Of a stretch of 57,977 nucleotides of DNA, positions 9,248-16,798 are shown in pieces. A program made the position numbers and the translations under genes. A model generated the notes under the pieces. That model had not been told where the DNA came from, searched no databases, and saw only the letters and a list, made by a program, of their open reading frames with translations. Source of the stretch: Bacillota bacterium. GTDB taxonomy: Bacteria > Bacillota > Clostridia > Oscillospirales > Ruminococcaceae. The DNA lies in the NCBI GenBank assembly GCA_023460535.1, contig JAEWPV010000011.1, positions 1-57,977 of the forward strand, given 5' to 3'. Position 1 is the stretch's first letter. Each line of letters opens with the position of its first letter.

Positions 9248-9607
9248 ATGACCTGCGATAACAACGGCTACAACTGCCCCGTGGGCGCTACGCTGGACAT
9301 CATCGGCGGAAAATACAAGTCGCTTATCCTGTGGCACTTAATCGGCAAAACGCTTCGCTTTGGCGAGCTGAGCAGGTACATTCCTCAGGCGACGCCCAAA
9401 ATGCTTACCCAGCAGCTTCGGGAGCTGGAGGAGGATCAGCTGATTATCCGCACCGTATACCCTGTTGTCCCGCCCAAGGTGGAGTACCGACTGTCCGATT
9501 TGGGCAACAGCATTCGTCCGATTTTGGAGGCAATGTATACCTGGGGTACGGATTATCTGCGGCAGAGCGGCAAAGAGGTGAGCTGCTCTATGAAGCTGGA
9601 TGCCTGA
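9248..9607 (+). CDS. HxlR-family transcriptional regulator
   Basis: A 119-residue winged-helix regulator of the HxlR family. It has the typical opening CPVGATLDIIGGKYKSLIL, the FGELSRYIPQATPKMLTQQL recognition helix region and the YRLSDLG wing. The start is the ATG at 9248 with AAGGAGG upstream; a longer frame extends upstream without a site. Besides the conserved family Cys in NCPVG it has Cys3 and a C-terminal Cys in SCSMKLDA, which could allow metal or redox sensing. It is divergent from copA and is the likely regulator of itself and copA, which would be unusual because clostridial copper genes are normally under CsoR or CopY. Confidence 0.9.
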   Translation: MTCDNNGYNCPVGATLDIIGGKYKSLILWHLIGKTLRFGELSRYIPQATPKMLTQQLRELEEDQLIIRTVYPVVPPKVEYRLSDLGNSIRPILEAMYTWGTDYLRQSGKEVSCSMKLDA

Positions 9608-9639
9608 GTGTTATTAATAAATGCGTCGTTGTCTGTTAA

Positions 9640-9674
9640 AAAACCAAGCCCTCCAAATTGGACGGCTTGGTTTT
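9640..9674. terminator. Bidirectional terminator after the HxlR gene
   Basis: AAAACCAAGCC pairs perfectly with GGCTTGGTTTT around a loop that itself contains TCCAAATTGGA. T runs are present on both strands. It separates the HxlR gene from the convergent 9767-10804 gene. Confidence 0.75.
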
Positions 9675-9766
9675 ATGATGTTTATTATGCTCTTAATCCG
9701 CTATAGATTATGATTGACCACCAAAGGCAACTCCGTCAGAAAAGCGCAGTTGCGTTTTGCTGATAA

Positions 9767-10804
9767 TCAAAGCGCCCTTTTCTTCATTAACATCCTTAAT
9801 ACAAAAATCGTGCTGTCGATTGCTCTGTTTTTGCCTTTCCATGAGTTTGATAGACCAAACAAATGGTGTTTCTTGGGGTATTCCCACAACCCGTCTTGAT
9901 TTCTTTGTGCCATAATCCAATCGGCGTAGGTATCTGCATACCTTTGCCACCCATTGAATTGCGAAATCAACGATAGAGCGCGTATCCAGTGGCAAAACTC
10001 CTGACTGTCTGCGCCTTGCGCATGGAGCGAAACCAGTTCGCCCGGTTTTTTATTGTACACATAATACAGGTTGTCCGCTACATTCATGCCATAATCCACC
10101 ATAGCTTGATCGGCGCACGTGCTTAAATGCGTTTTACCATTTCGTGGCGCAAGCAGCAATAAGCAATATAGATTGAATGGCTGTATGATCCGTTTGGTTT
10201 TAAAGCCAAAGTGTTGACACTGTGCTTTTGCGTAAGCCTGATGGTCATACGAGTCTTTCAACGGGGCAAATAAATCGCTGCGAATACGCTTCTCGGTGTC
10301 GGCTCCTCCACTGCGAATCAATCCATTAACCAGTGCTGTTTCTGTGAAATCCGCCCATCGTGTTCTGTGTGAAATTAGGTTTTCATTGGTATTATCCAGT
10401 AACGAAAGCGTCGCTGAAACACAGAGGGGCATAAACATTTCCGGCCACCAACGAATATTATCCTGTTTCTCAAAGCGATCGTAGGGTTCTTCTCTTCGTA
10501 TTAGCTTAATCATGTACTCTTTTACTCTATTCAGACAATCGTGATCGCTATCAAGCCCATACCATAAAAGCTTGCGGATAAATCCTTCCGTATCACTATG
10601 AAAAGGCGACCAAAACCCTTTGCTGTTCTGGCTCTGCTCGATTCTTTTAACAAAGGGGTGTTCACATACTCTTTCATAAGCGTTTTGATATTCGATGCAG
10701 CCGGGAGTGTACCCTTTAAATTCTTTAAGTAAAACAAGCTTGGGGATAGGGTCGGGGTTACAGTCCAACAGTTTATCAACAATGTCGTTATAGTCTCTGT
10801 CCAT
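9767..10804 (-). CDS. Hypothetical protein with alpha/alpha-toroid-like repeats
   Basis: A 345-residue soluble protein with no signal peptide. I cannot name it. Two segments, SQNSKGFWSPFH near residue 78 and QRNQDGLWEYP near residue 313, resemble the QxxDGxW-type repeats of terpenoid-cyclase/prenyltransferase-like alpha/alpha toroid folds. This suggests a helical barrel rather than a specific activity. It carries several scattered Cys residues but no spaced metal motif. It stands alone between an HxlR gene and a tRNA, with terminators on both sides. Base usage is more AT-rich than that of its neighbours, which may point to later acquisition. Confidence 0.7.
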   Translation of the reverse strand: MDRDYNDIVDKLLDCNPDPIPKLVLLKEFKGYTPGCIEYQNAYERVCEHPFVKRIEQSQNSKGFWSPFHSDTEGFIRKLLWYGLDSDHDCLNRVKEYMIKLIRREEPYDRFEKQDNIRWWPEMFMPLCVSATLSLLDNTNENLISHRTRWADFTETALVNGLIRSGGADTEKRIRSDLFAPLKDSYDHQAYAKAQCQHFGFKTKRIIQPFNLYCLLLLAPRNGKTHLSTCADQAMVDYGMNVADNLYYVYNKKPGELVSLHAQGADSQEFCHWIRALSLISQFNGWQRYADTYADWIMAQRNQDGLWEYPKKHHLFGLSNSWKGKNRAIDSTIFVLRMLMKKRAL

Positions 10805-10959
10805 TATATCCCCCTTATAAATATAAATTCTTTCTATCGTTATCTTCCTGCTTATGGTGAATTGATGTTATCCTTATTATACCACAAAAGCAAAAATGTA
10901 ATATGTTCATATTCAGAAGAACTGGGGGTAAATAGGCGGTAAATTAAATTATGTAAACA

Positions 10960-10996
10960 ATTAAGCCACCCAGTCAAAACTGACGGATGGCTTAAT
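10960..10996 (-). terminator. Stem-loop downstream of tRNA-Gly
   Basis: ATTAAGCCA pairs with TGGCTTAAT, with an inner GTCA/TGAC pair. It begins about 15 bases past the CCA end of the minus-strand tRNA. The T run is poor, so terminator function is a modest inference. Confidence 0.5.
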
Positions 10997-11010
10997 CATG
11001 CGGTTTTTTA

Positions 11011-11084
11011 TGGAGCAGATAACGGGAATCGAACCCGTAACCTCAGCTTGGGAAGCTGATGTTTTGCCATTAAACTACATCTGC
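11011..11084 (-). tRNA. tRNA-Gly (anticodon CCC)
   Basis: On the minus strand the gene starts GCAGATG and ends TATCTGC-T-CCA, giving a seven-pair acceptor stem with one G-U pair and an encoded CCA. The anticodon arm TCAGC-TTCCCAA-GCTGA gives anticodon CCC (plus-strand GGG at 11050-11052), and the T arm contains GGTTCGATTCC. A strong GC hairpin (11091-11108, CCGCGGC/GCCGCGG) lies seven bases upstream of the 5' end. It may be a leader structure or the terminator of the trk gene upstream. Confidence 0.95.
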
Positions 11085-11141
11085 ACGGTTCCGCGGCGTT
11101 TGCCGCGGCTGTTTGCAACAAATATTATCTCGCAAAACGGG

Positions 11142-11804
11142 CTACTTGTCAAGACCAAAATGGCGGCAAAGGGTATGCAGCACGCTGTTTTTGCAAATAA
11201 TAATCACCTTATCCCCCGAATACAGCGTGGTGTTGCCGCGCGGGATGATAATTTGATCGCCGCGAGAGATGGATACGATTACCGACTCCTCGGGCATCTT
11301 CAGTTCCGCAAGTTTTTTGCCGTTGTGCTTAAAGTCACGCGGCAATTCAATCTCGGATAGGGACGTTTCGCCGCGATTGAGCGCCATCAGCTGCTTAATT
11401 GCGGCGGCATCCACCTCACGCTCAAGCAGACGCGCGATATTATCGGTGCTGCTGATGGGAATATCCACCCCCAGCGCCTTCATCACCTTTACATTTTTGG
11501 GGTTGTTTACGCGGGCTACGGTACGCTTAATTCCAAACGAGCGCTTGGCTATCTGGCATGCCACCAGATTGTTTTCATCCTGACCCGTCACGCCGATTAG
11601 CGCATCCGCCTCGTGCGCACCCGCCTCCTCCAGCGCGTGTATGGTGGTGCCGTCTCCGCAGATTACCGTTACATCCAGATCGTTTGCCATGCGATGGCAC
11701 AGCTCGCGGTCCAACTCAATCATTTTTGGTTCATGTCCGTGTTCCAGCAGCGTTTTTGCAAGGTAGTACCCCACCTTACCGCCACCAACTACGATTACAG
11801 TCAT
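11142..11804 (-). CDS. TrkA/KtrA-family potassium channel regulatory protein
   Basis: A 220-residue cytoplasmic RCK protein that gates a Trk/Ktr potassium channel according to bound nucleotide. The Rossmann motif GGGKVG at residues 7-12 is followed by an acidic end of strand two (ELDRE). The TrkA-N domain fills the first 135 residues and a TrkA-C domain with a GDKVIIIC end follows. It lies 56 bases downstream of a second TrkA-family gene (11861-12481), and both are on the minus strand as a probable operon. No membrane TrkH/KtrB subunit is in the window. Confidence 0.88.
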   Translation of the reverse strand: MTVIVVGGGKVGYYLAKTLLEHGHEPKMIELDRELCHRMANDLDVTVICGDGTTIHALEEAGAHEADALIGVTGQDENNLVACQIAKRSFGIKRTVARVNNPKNVKVMKALGVDIPISSTDNIARLLEREVDAAAIKQLMALNRGETSLSEIELPRDFKHNGKKLAELKMPEESVIVSISRGDQIIIPRGNTTLYSGDKVIIICKNSVLHTLCRHFGLDK

Positions 11805-11860
11805 TTGCTATGACCTTGCCTTTCGTAATGATTCCTTTGTTTATAGTATTGTGGCATAGG

Positions 11861-12481
11861 TTAATCCGCTTTGGTAACATACACAAGCTTATCGGTATCG
11901 GTTAGCTTGTAGCTTGTGTTACTGGCAAGGGTAATCGCCATATTGTCGTGTAAAACGCCAAACAGCATCTCGTCCGTACCCGATTCGAGATCGCCAAGCG
12001 GCTTACCCACATATGCCTTGGGCAGCGGAAGCATGGTGTAGTTCAGCGTGGAGCAGCCAATGGACTGGTGACGGGTTTCGATCCCTTCTACCAGTGCCGA
12101 TTTTACCGCGTTGACGGTAAGATTGGTGGGGCATACGGTGCTGATGCCAAAATCCGCAAATAGCTCTTCCCGCTCGGGATCATACATTCTTGTAATAACC
12201 TTGGGTACGTGAAACATTTCTTTTGCAATCTGGCACGCCATAATATTCACGTTATCATCCGACGTAACCGCCGCAACCGCATCGCACGACTCAATCCCTG
12301 CGCTGCGCAATACATCCTCATCAATGGGGATACCGGAAACGGTGTAGCCATCAAAGGCATCATCCAATGCCTCAAAGCTGCGTGGGTCGCGATCCACCAC
12401 CGCTACGGTGTGCCCTTCCTCTGACAATATGCTCGCAAGACGAGCACCCACCTTTCGGCAACCGATTATTAATATGTTCAT
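11861..12481 (-). CDS. TrkA-family potassium channel regulatory protein (first of pair)
   Basis: A 206-residue RCK-type protein and a distant paralogue of the gene just downstream. The nucleotide-binding loop reads GCRKVG at residues 7-12, a less usual version of GxGxxG with Cys and Arg, followed by VVDRD. The TrkA-N domain occupies about residues 1-130 and a short TrkA-C domain the rest. Two unlike small RCK subunits may form a hetero-oligomeric ring, as proposed for some split Trk systems; that is inference. The start is supported by AAAGGA 11 bases upstream. Confidence 0.87.
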   Translation of the reverse strand: MNILIIGCRKVGARLASILSEEGHTVAVVDRDPRSFEALDDAFDGYTVSGIPIDEDVLRSAGIESCDAVAAVTSDDNVNIMACQIAKEMFHVPKVITRMYDPEREELFADFGISTVCPTNLTVNAVKSALVEGIETRHQSIGCSTLNYTMLPLPKAYVGKPLGDLESGTDEMLFGVLHDNMAITLASNTSYKLTDTDKLVYVTKAD

Positions 12482-12587
12482 CGACGTTAGTATCCTTTCT
12501 TGTTAAAACCAAGAGACAACGAATAAGAACTTTTGTATGCTATCACACAACCTGAATGACTATATTATATACCGTTTTGCAAAAATA

Positions 12588-13400
12588 TCAACCGTTCAGC
12601 AGGGCGACATACTCCTCTAGGCACAGGTTGTGCTCGGTCATATAGCGGGCATTCTCCACACCCACGAAGCGATAGTGCCATGGCTCGTAGGTAATGCCGG
12701 TAATATCCTGCTTATCCTTTGCATAGCGCAGAACAAAGCCGTACTGCACGCAGTTTTGAATCAGCCATTTAAACTCATCGGTGTTCTCAAACGTATCATA
12801 CAGATCGTCATTCTTGCTGTACCAGTCGGCAGATACCACATCCACCGCAAGCCCTGATTGATGCTCGCTTGTTCCGGGTATCGCAACCCAACGTGCCGCC
12901 TCGTTCTTTGCGTCTGCATTGGAGTAGCCTGCATTAACATACTGCGCTACCTTTTCGGCGTAAAGGCGCTCCTGCGTGGATTGCTTACGAAAGGTAGAGA
13001 TTACCGACAAAGAGACACCGTTTGATTTTGCGGCCTTCATAAAAGCGCGAAGGTCGTCTGCCGCGCGTACATCGAACTTGTAGGAGCCGATGGTCTCCTC
13101 CAGTTCTACGGTGAAACCCTCTGGCAGGGGATTATTGCGGTTAACTAAAATTAGTCTCCAGTCGCTGTTGTCAGCGGGCAACGGTGCTTCCTCCTCGCCC
13201 TTAGTATCTTTATCAGAAGACTCCGGTGTATCCTGAGGGATTGACTCGTCATACGCAGGAACCGATTGCGCTGCGGATTCGGGTTTTTGGGACAAAGTTC
13301 CTTGCGGCTCAGAACCGCCTGCGCTGCCTAACCCATAACTGCACGCGGTCAGCATAATCAGAGCAGCGATTGAGATGCCAATAAGGCGAAACGTATTCAT
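12588..13400 (-). CDS. VanY-like D-alanyl-D-alanine carboxypeptidase lipoprotein (M15B)
   Basis: A 270-residue zinc peptidase of the LAS/M15B family that trims D-Ala from peptidoglycan stem peptides. The lipobox LTACS gives a lipid-anchored Cys20. A Ser/Pro/acid-rich linker to about residue 80 leads to the catalytic domain. Zinc-site motifs are SEHQSGLAVDVV (His and Asp) and EPWHYRFVG (Glu base and His). The motifs are complete, so it should be active outside the membrane. No vancomycin resistance ligase genes are near, so a housekeeping wall-remodelling role is likelier than resistance. Confidence 0.92.
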   Translation of the reverse strand: MNTFRLIGISIAALIMLTACSYGLGSAGGSEPQGTLSQKPESAAQSVPAYDESIPQDTPESSDKDTKGEEEAPLPADNSDWRLILVNRNNPLPEGFTVELEETIGSYKFDVRAADDLRAFMKAAKSNGVSLSVISTFRKQSTQERLYAEKVAQYVNAGYSNADAKNEAARWVAIPGTSEHQSGLAVDVVSADWYSKNDDLYDTFENTDEFKWLIQNCVQYGFVLRYAKDKQDITGITYEPWHYRFVGVENARYMTEHNLCLEEYVALLNG

Positions 13401-13460
13401 TTTAACTCGCTTCTTTCTTCTGAGTATTGTATACTTAATCTGTGATCGTTTTGATTAGAT

Positions 13461-13580
13461 TTACTGCCCGCCAAAGAAATACCCGAGCAAAATCAGCCCC
13501 ACAAGCACCGCGATTGTCATAAGGACAATCTTCCATATCGGCTGATTGTTGCGGTTATTCCAACTAGAGTTAAAGTCCAA
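13461..13580 (-). CDS. Small single-pass membrane protein (39 aa, TTG start)
   Basis: The proposed start is a TTG at 13580 with GGGGAGG eight bases upstream on the minus strand. An ATG at 13667 in the same frame has no such site. The product begins with an Asn-rich polar stretch (NSSWNNRNNQ) and ends in one hydrophobic helix of about 21 residues finishing YFFGGQ. It sits directly upstream of the VanY-like gene on the same strand. I do not recognise it. Confidence 0.55.
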   Translation of the reverse strand: MDFNSSWNNRNNQPIWKIVLMTIAVLVGLILLGYFFGGQ

Positions 13581-13795
13581 GCTATGTTCCTCCCCTATGT
13601 GTGATGCGGTAAGCCGATGGTTTTTGTACGTTAGGTATGCAGAGATAACATTCTTCAGATAATACATAAATGAATGAAAAGGCGCTTTTGATCGTTAACC
13701 GATACGCCGATACTGATGGAGGTTTGCATTTGACTACATTATAAGTCATTTGCGCATGAGATGCAAATTTCACACCCCCCTGCGCGATTTTCATC

Positions 13796-13824
13796 TTGAC
13801 AAGGCGTTCATTTTCCTGTATTAT
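13796..13824 (+). promoter_or_regulatory. SigA-type promoter of the Fur-family gene
   Basis: TTGACA at 13796-13801, a 17-base spacer and TATTAT at 13819-13824 form a near-consensus vegetative promoter. The Fur-type box begins three bases after the -10 element, so a bound repressor would cover the transcription start. Confidence 0.8.
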
Positions 13825-13826
13825 TA

Positions 13827-13848
13827 TGATAATCGATAATAATTATCA
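13827..13848 (+). promoter_or_regulatory. Fur/PerR-type operator
   Basis: The site TGATAAT-CGATAATA-ATTATCA is a near-perfect inverted repeat that fits the Fur 7-1-7 pattern. It lies just downstream of the -10 of the regulator's own promoter, which implies autoregulation. Confidence 0.8.
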
Positions 13849-13879
13849 ATACTATACTCTTTTCAGGGGGCGGGTGAAT

Positions 13880-14260
13880 ATGAAACACACCAAGCAAAAG
13901 GATTTAATCTACAATGCGGTTGTGGGTAGCCACAATCATCCTAGCGCGGACGATGTATATAACCTGTTAAAGCCCGAAAACCCCGGACTTAGTCTTGCAA
14001 CGGTGTACCGTAATTTAAATACCTTTGCGGATAAGGGAATGCTACTGAGAATACCGATGCCAAGCGGCGGTGCGCGGTTTGACGGCACGTTGGATACGCA
14101 TTACCATATGGTTTGTGAGCGGTGTGGACAGCTTTACGACATCTCGCTTGACCACCTAAACACCCTGACGCAGGATGTTTTGGGTCAAAGCGGGTTTGAG
14201 GTTCATTCCTATAACCTATTGATTTACGGTGTGTGCAAGAATTGCCGCGAAGCGATGTAG
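13880..14260 (+). CDS. Fur-family transcriptional regulator (PerR-like)
   Basis: A 126-residue regulator of the Fur family. It has the winged helix with LSLATVYRNLNTF, the metal-site segment RFDGTLDTHYHMVC, and two CxxC pairs (CERC and CKNC) for structural zinc. Asp in RFDG and the regulatory His residues are placed as in PerR, and the next gene is a rubrerythrin, so a peroxide-sensing role is the best inference; the operator looks equally Fur-like. The start is the ATG at 13880 after GGGGGCGGG. An upstream in-frame start at 13796 would fall on the promoter itself. Confidence 0.92.
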   Translation: MKHTKQKDLIYNAVVGSHNHPSADDVYNLLKPENPGLSLATVYRNLNTFADKGMLLRIPMPSGGARFDGTLDTHYHMVCERCGQLYDISLDHLNTLTQDVLGQSGFEVHSYNLLIYGVCKNCREAM

Positions 14261-14345
14261 TTCATGCCTTTAAGCTCGACTTACGGGTGTATTACCTACT
14301 GATTCGGGCTTTTAATACAATATAAATGAAAGTGAGTGGCTGGAA

Positions 14346-14888
14346 ATGAAAGACTTAAAAGGATCAAAAACCGAAAAAAACCTGATGGCGGCCTTCGGCG
14401 GTGAATCGCAGGCCAGAAACAAGTACACCTTCTATGCTTCCAAGGCAAAAAAGGAAGGCTATGAGCAGATAGCGGCGTTGTTTACCGAGACTGCAAATAA
14501 CGAAAAAGAGCACGCGAAGATTTGGTTTAAGTTGCTGCACGATGGCAATGTTCCCGACACTCTTACAAACCTAGCGGATGCCGCTGCCGGCGAGAACTAT
14601 GAGTGGACCGATATGTACGCCACCTTTGCCAAGGAGGCGCATGAGGAAGGCTTTGAGCGCATTGCGTACCTGTTTGAAGGCGTAGCGAAGATTGAGAAGG
14701 AGCACGAGGAGCGGTATCTTGCCCTGAAGAGCAACATCGAAGAAGCAAAGGTGTTTGCCCGTGAGGAGAAGGTTTACTGGATCTGCCTAAACTGCGGTCA
14801 CATCTACTACGGGGAGAAGGCACCCGAGAAGTGCCCCATCTGCGAACATCCCAAAGCATACTTCCAGATGAGAGGCAAGGATTACTAA
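14346..14888 (+). CDS. rbr: Rubrerythrin
   Basis: A 180-residue cytoplasmic non-haem iron protein that reduces hydrogen peroxide in anaerobes. The N-terminal ferritin-like di-iron domain supplies Glu and His ligands from GGESQARNKY, NNEKEHAKIW, EAHEEGFERI and IEKEHEERY. The C-terminal rubredoxin domain has CLNCG and CPIC. Length and domain order are standard. It lies 85 bases after the Fur/PerR-like gene and ends in a clear terminator, so the two make a peroxide-response unit. Confidence 0.97.
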   Translation: MKDLKGSKTEKNLMAAFGGESQARNKYTFYASKAKKEGYEQIAALFTETANNEKEHAKIWFKLLHDGNVPDTLTNLADAAAGENYEWTDMYATFAKEAHEEGFERIAYLFEGVAKIEKEHEERYLALKSNIEEAKVFAREEKVYWICLNCGHIYYGEKAPEKCPICEHPKAYFQMRGKDY

Positions 14889-14919
14889 TATCCTTCCCCA
14901 AAAGTATACTGCCTGTACC

Positions 14920-14952
14920 GGGTCTGCATGAACATCATGCAGACCCTTTTTT
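14920..14952 (+). terminator. Intrinsic terminator of rubrerythrin
   Basis: An 11-bp perfect stem GGGTCTGCATG/CATGCAGACCC with a 5-base loop is followed by six T residues. Confidence 0.92.
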
Positions 14953-15042
14953 ATGCCATTGCTGCGAAACCCAATGAGCATCATTAATCATGCACCCATC
15001 ACTATTTGCGATAATTTAATATTGTTTTACGATAAATTATTA

Positions 15043-15071
15043 TTGACATGTTCCTTATCATCTGCTATACT
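15043..15071 (+). promoter_or_regulatory. SigA-type promoter of the DUF2975-HTH operon
   Basis: TTGACA at 15043-15048, a 17-base spacer and TATACT at 15066-15071. The start codon of the first gene lies 31 bases beyond. Confidence 0.85.
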
Positions 15072-15101
15072 TGTCGCATACTACAAAGGAGGAATGTCAA
15101 G

Positions 15102-15647
15102 ATGAACGAGGGCTTTTCCTTAGCAAAATCAATTCAATTTATAAAGCGGTTACTTAATGTAGGGTTGTGGGTTGGTATTGGTGCCTTTGCAATCATTATA
15201 CTCATCCCGCTGGTTGCGCCCCAACTAACCTTAGGGTCCGGCTTTGCATTCAACGGCTTCGTGCTGAGCACCCCCAATCATACAAGAACACTTACGACAA
15301 TACAGTATCTAATTCAAATCGTTAATTTTGGGTGCGGACTTCTCTGCCTTTTGCTGCTGCGCGGTATCGTTAGCTCCATTACCCCGGATACTCCCTTTGT
15401 GTTAAAGAATGCCACCAGAATACAACTGATTGCGATCATTTTGCTGGTACAGGTGTACCTATCACAAGGCTTAAACTACCTGTATGTGTCCCAAATGAAT
15501 ACTGCGATTGTTGACAGCGCATTGTATTTAAAACCTCAGTTTACGTTGCTTCCTGACGGTGCTCTACTTGGGGTTTGTATTGTGCTGTTGGCAAAGGTTT
15601 ATCGTTACGGCTGTACACTACAGCACGAGCATGACACTACAGTATAA
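15102..15647 (+). CDS. DUF2975 family membrane protein
   Basis: A 181-residue protein with four predicted membrane segments and the order typical of DUF2975. Its gene is followed 13 bases later by a small HTH regulator, an arrangement common in Firmicutes (the YoaS/YozG type). The ATG at 15102 follows AAAGGAGG; a longer in-frame start at 15048 lies inside the promoter. Function of the family is unknown. Confidence 0.82.
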   Translation: MNEGFSLAKSIQFIKRLLNVGLWVGIGAFAIIILIPLVAPQLTLGSGFAFNGFVLSTPNHTRTLTTIQYLIQIVNFGCGLLCLLLLRGIVSSITPDTPFVLKNATRIQLIAIILLVQVYLSQGLNYLYVSQMNTAIVDSALYLKPQFTLLPDGALLGVCIVLLAKVYRYGCTLQHEHDTTV

Positions 15648-15660
15648 GGAGGGGTTAAAC

Positions 15661-15864
15661 GTGCCAATTATTACACGTCTTGACCGCGTTATGGCCGACA
15701 GAAAAATGTCGCTGAACGAGTTAAGCGAACGCGTGGGTATTACAATAGCCAACCTTTCCAACCTAAAAAACGCAAAAATCAGCGCCGTGAAGCTTGGCAC
15801 AATGGAGGCAATCTGCAAGGCGTTGGACTGCCAGCCGGGCGACTTGTTTGAGTATAAGCCGTAA
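15661..15864 (+). CDS. Small Cro/C1-type HTH regulator (YozG-like)
   Basis: A 67-residue protein that is almost only a helix-turn-helix domain: KMSLNELSERVGITIANLSNLKN followed by LGTMEAICKALDCQPGDLFEY. The start is the GTG at 15661 preceded by AAGGAGGGG. It is coupled to the DUF2975 gene and probably regulates the operon. A terminator hairpin follows. Confidence 0.88.
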   Translation: MPIITRLDRVMADRKMSLNELSERVGITIANLSNLKNAKISAVKLGTMEAICKALDCQPGDLFEYKP

Positions 15865-15893
15865 TGTGTGCCGGTGGTTTTCCTAAATGAACG

Positions 15894-15930
15894 ACACCCT
15901 TTTACCAGCTCTGCTCGGTAAAAGGGTGTT
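15894..15930 (+). terminator. Stem-loop terminator between the HTH and sortase genes
   Basis: ACACCCTTTTACC pairs perfectly with GGTAAAAGGGTGT around a 10-base loop. It lies between two convergent genes and may work in both directions. Confidence 0.75.
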
Positions 15931-15944
15931 TGTATAACCATATC

Positions 15945-16784
15945 CTATGTCAGCAGCTTTGCATCGGGGTTTGCTACGGGGGCTTTCAGCTTATCGTCAA
16001 AGCTCTCGCCTTGGCGCAAAAGACGCGCCATAACGACGAACCGGTACTCTCCGGTAGTGCCGTGCTTAACCGAACAGGTGGATAGGGTGAGGATTCGATC
16101 GTCTCTTGTAACCTCCACGTCAAAGTCGTATAACGAGCCCTGGCGCGCTTTATCGATGATTCGGTCAAACTCCGTATCGCTGGGATGAGTTGCTATGTAA
16201 CGAAACGAGGTGTGTGTATAAAACACCGCAAATACACGCCACACCAGGTCATCCTCTCTGGTGCTGAAATAGATGTTTGGCGTGTTCTTTGCAAACTCCT
16301 CTTTAGTAAACCCAAACAGCTGCGAAAACCGCTTGCCGTCGGGGTTATCCTTTAAATCGCTGTGCCCATAGATGATGGTGTTGGGTGCAAGCTCCTCTGT
16401 TTCATCCAGCGGGGCGTCGCAGTCCGCAAAGTAGCAACCGTAGATGTCGTCCTGCCTTTGTTCGTTGCGCCGGATGTAGTAGCTGTTGTCAAACGCCTGC
16501 AAAACGACGTTGTTGATGTCGGTACCCGGAATATACAGCCAACCGACCGCATCGCGGTTCTTTTGCGCCGCTTTGCTTATCTGAGAAAGAAAGCTGTTTT
16601 CCGGCGGCTTTGCCTCCTCGGGCGGGGCGCTCACAAACAGAGGCTGCTGCTCGTTTTGTTGTGATGATACCGGCTTTACTGAGGTGGTGTAAAACAGCGA
16701 CTCCATGCCGCAGGCGCACAACAAAAGGGATGCAAGGCAGATTGCCAAAAGTCTGAAAGCTGTTTGAGCCGTGATAGGTCGCAT
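15945..16784 (-). CDS. Class B sortase with lipoprotein-like N terminus
   Basis: A 279-residue transpeptidase that joins sorted proteins to the cell wall. Catalytic residues are His141 (YGHS), Cys237 (LSTC) and Arg248 (GEYRFVV), with the class B features VGWLYIPGT and a helix before the catalytic Cys. The N terminus has a hydrophobic segment ending LLCACG, so it could be a type II signal sequence with lipid-modified Cys25 rather than the usual uncleaved anchor. The start codon is 14 bases after the stop of the large NPDTG protein, and its AGGAGG site abuts that stop. The two genes are clearly an operon and probably enzyme and substrate. Confidence 0.93.
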   Translation of the reverse strand: MRPITAQTAFRLLAICLASLLLCACGMESLFYTTSVKPVSSQQNEQQPLFVSAPPEEAKPPENSFLSQISKAAQKNRDAVGWLYIPGTDINNVVLQAFDNSYYIRRNEQRQDDIYGCYFADCDAPLDETEELAPNTIIYGHSDLKDNPDGKRFSQLFGFTKEEFAKNTPNIYFSTREDDLVWRVFAVFYTHTSFRYIATHPSDTEFDRIIDKARQGSLYDFDVEVTRDDRILTLSTCSVKHGTTGEYRFVVMARLLRQGESFDDKLKAPVANPDAKLLT

Positions 16785-16798
16785 GGAGCGTTCCTCCT

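Noticed and set aside
11011..11084. tRNA-Gly as an integration site for a nearby element
   Set aside because: No second copy of the tRNA end, no integrase and no foreign block adjoin it.
12588..13400. Vancomycin resistance cluster
   Set aside because: Only a VanY-like carboxypeptidase is present, with no VanH, VanA/B-type ligase, VanX or VanRS genes.
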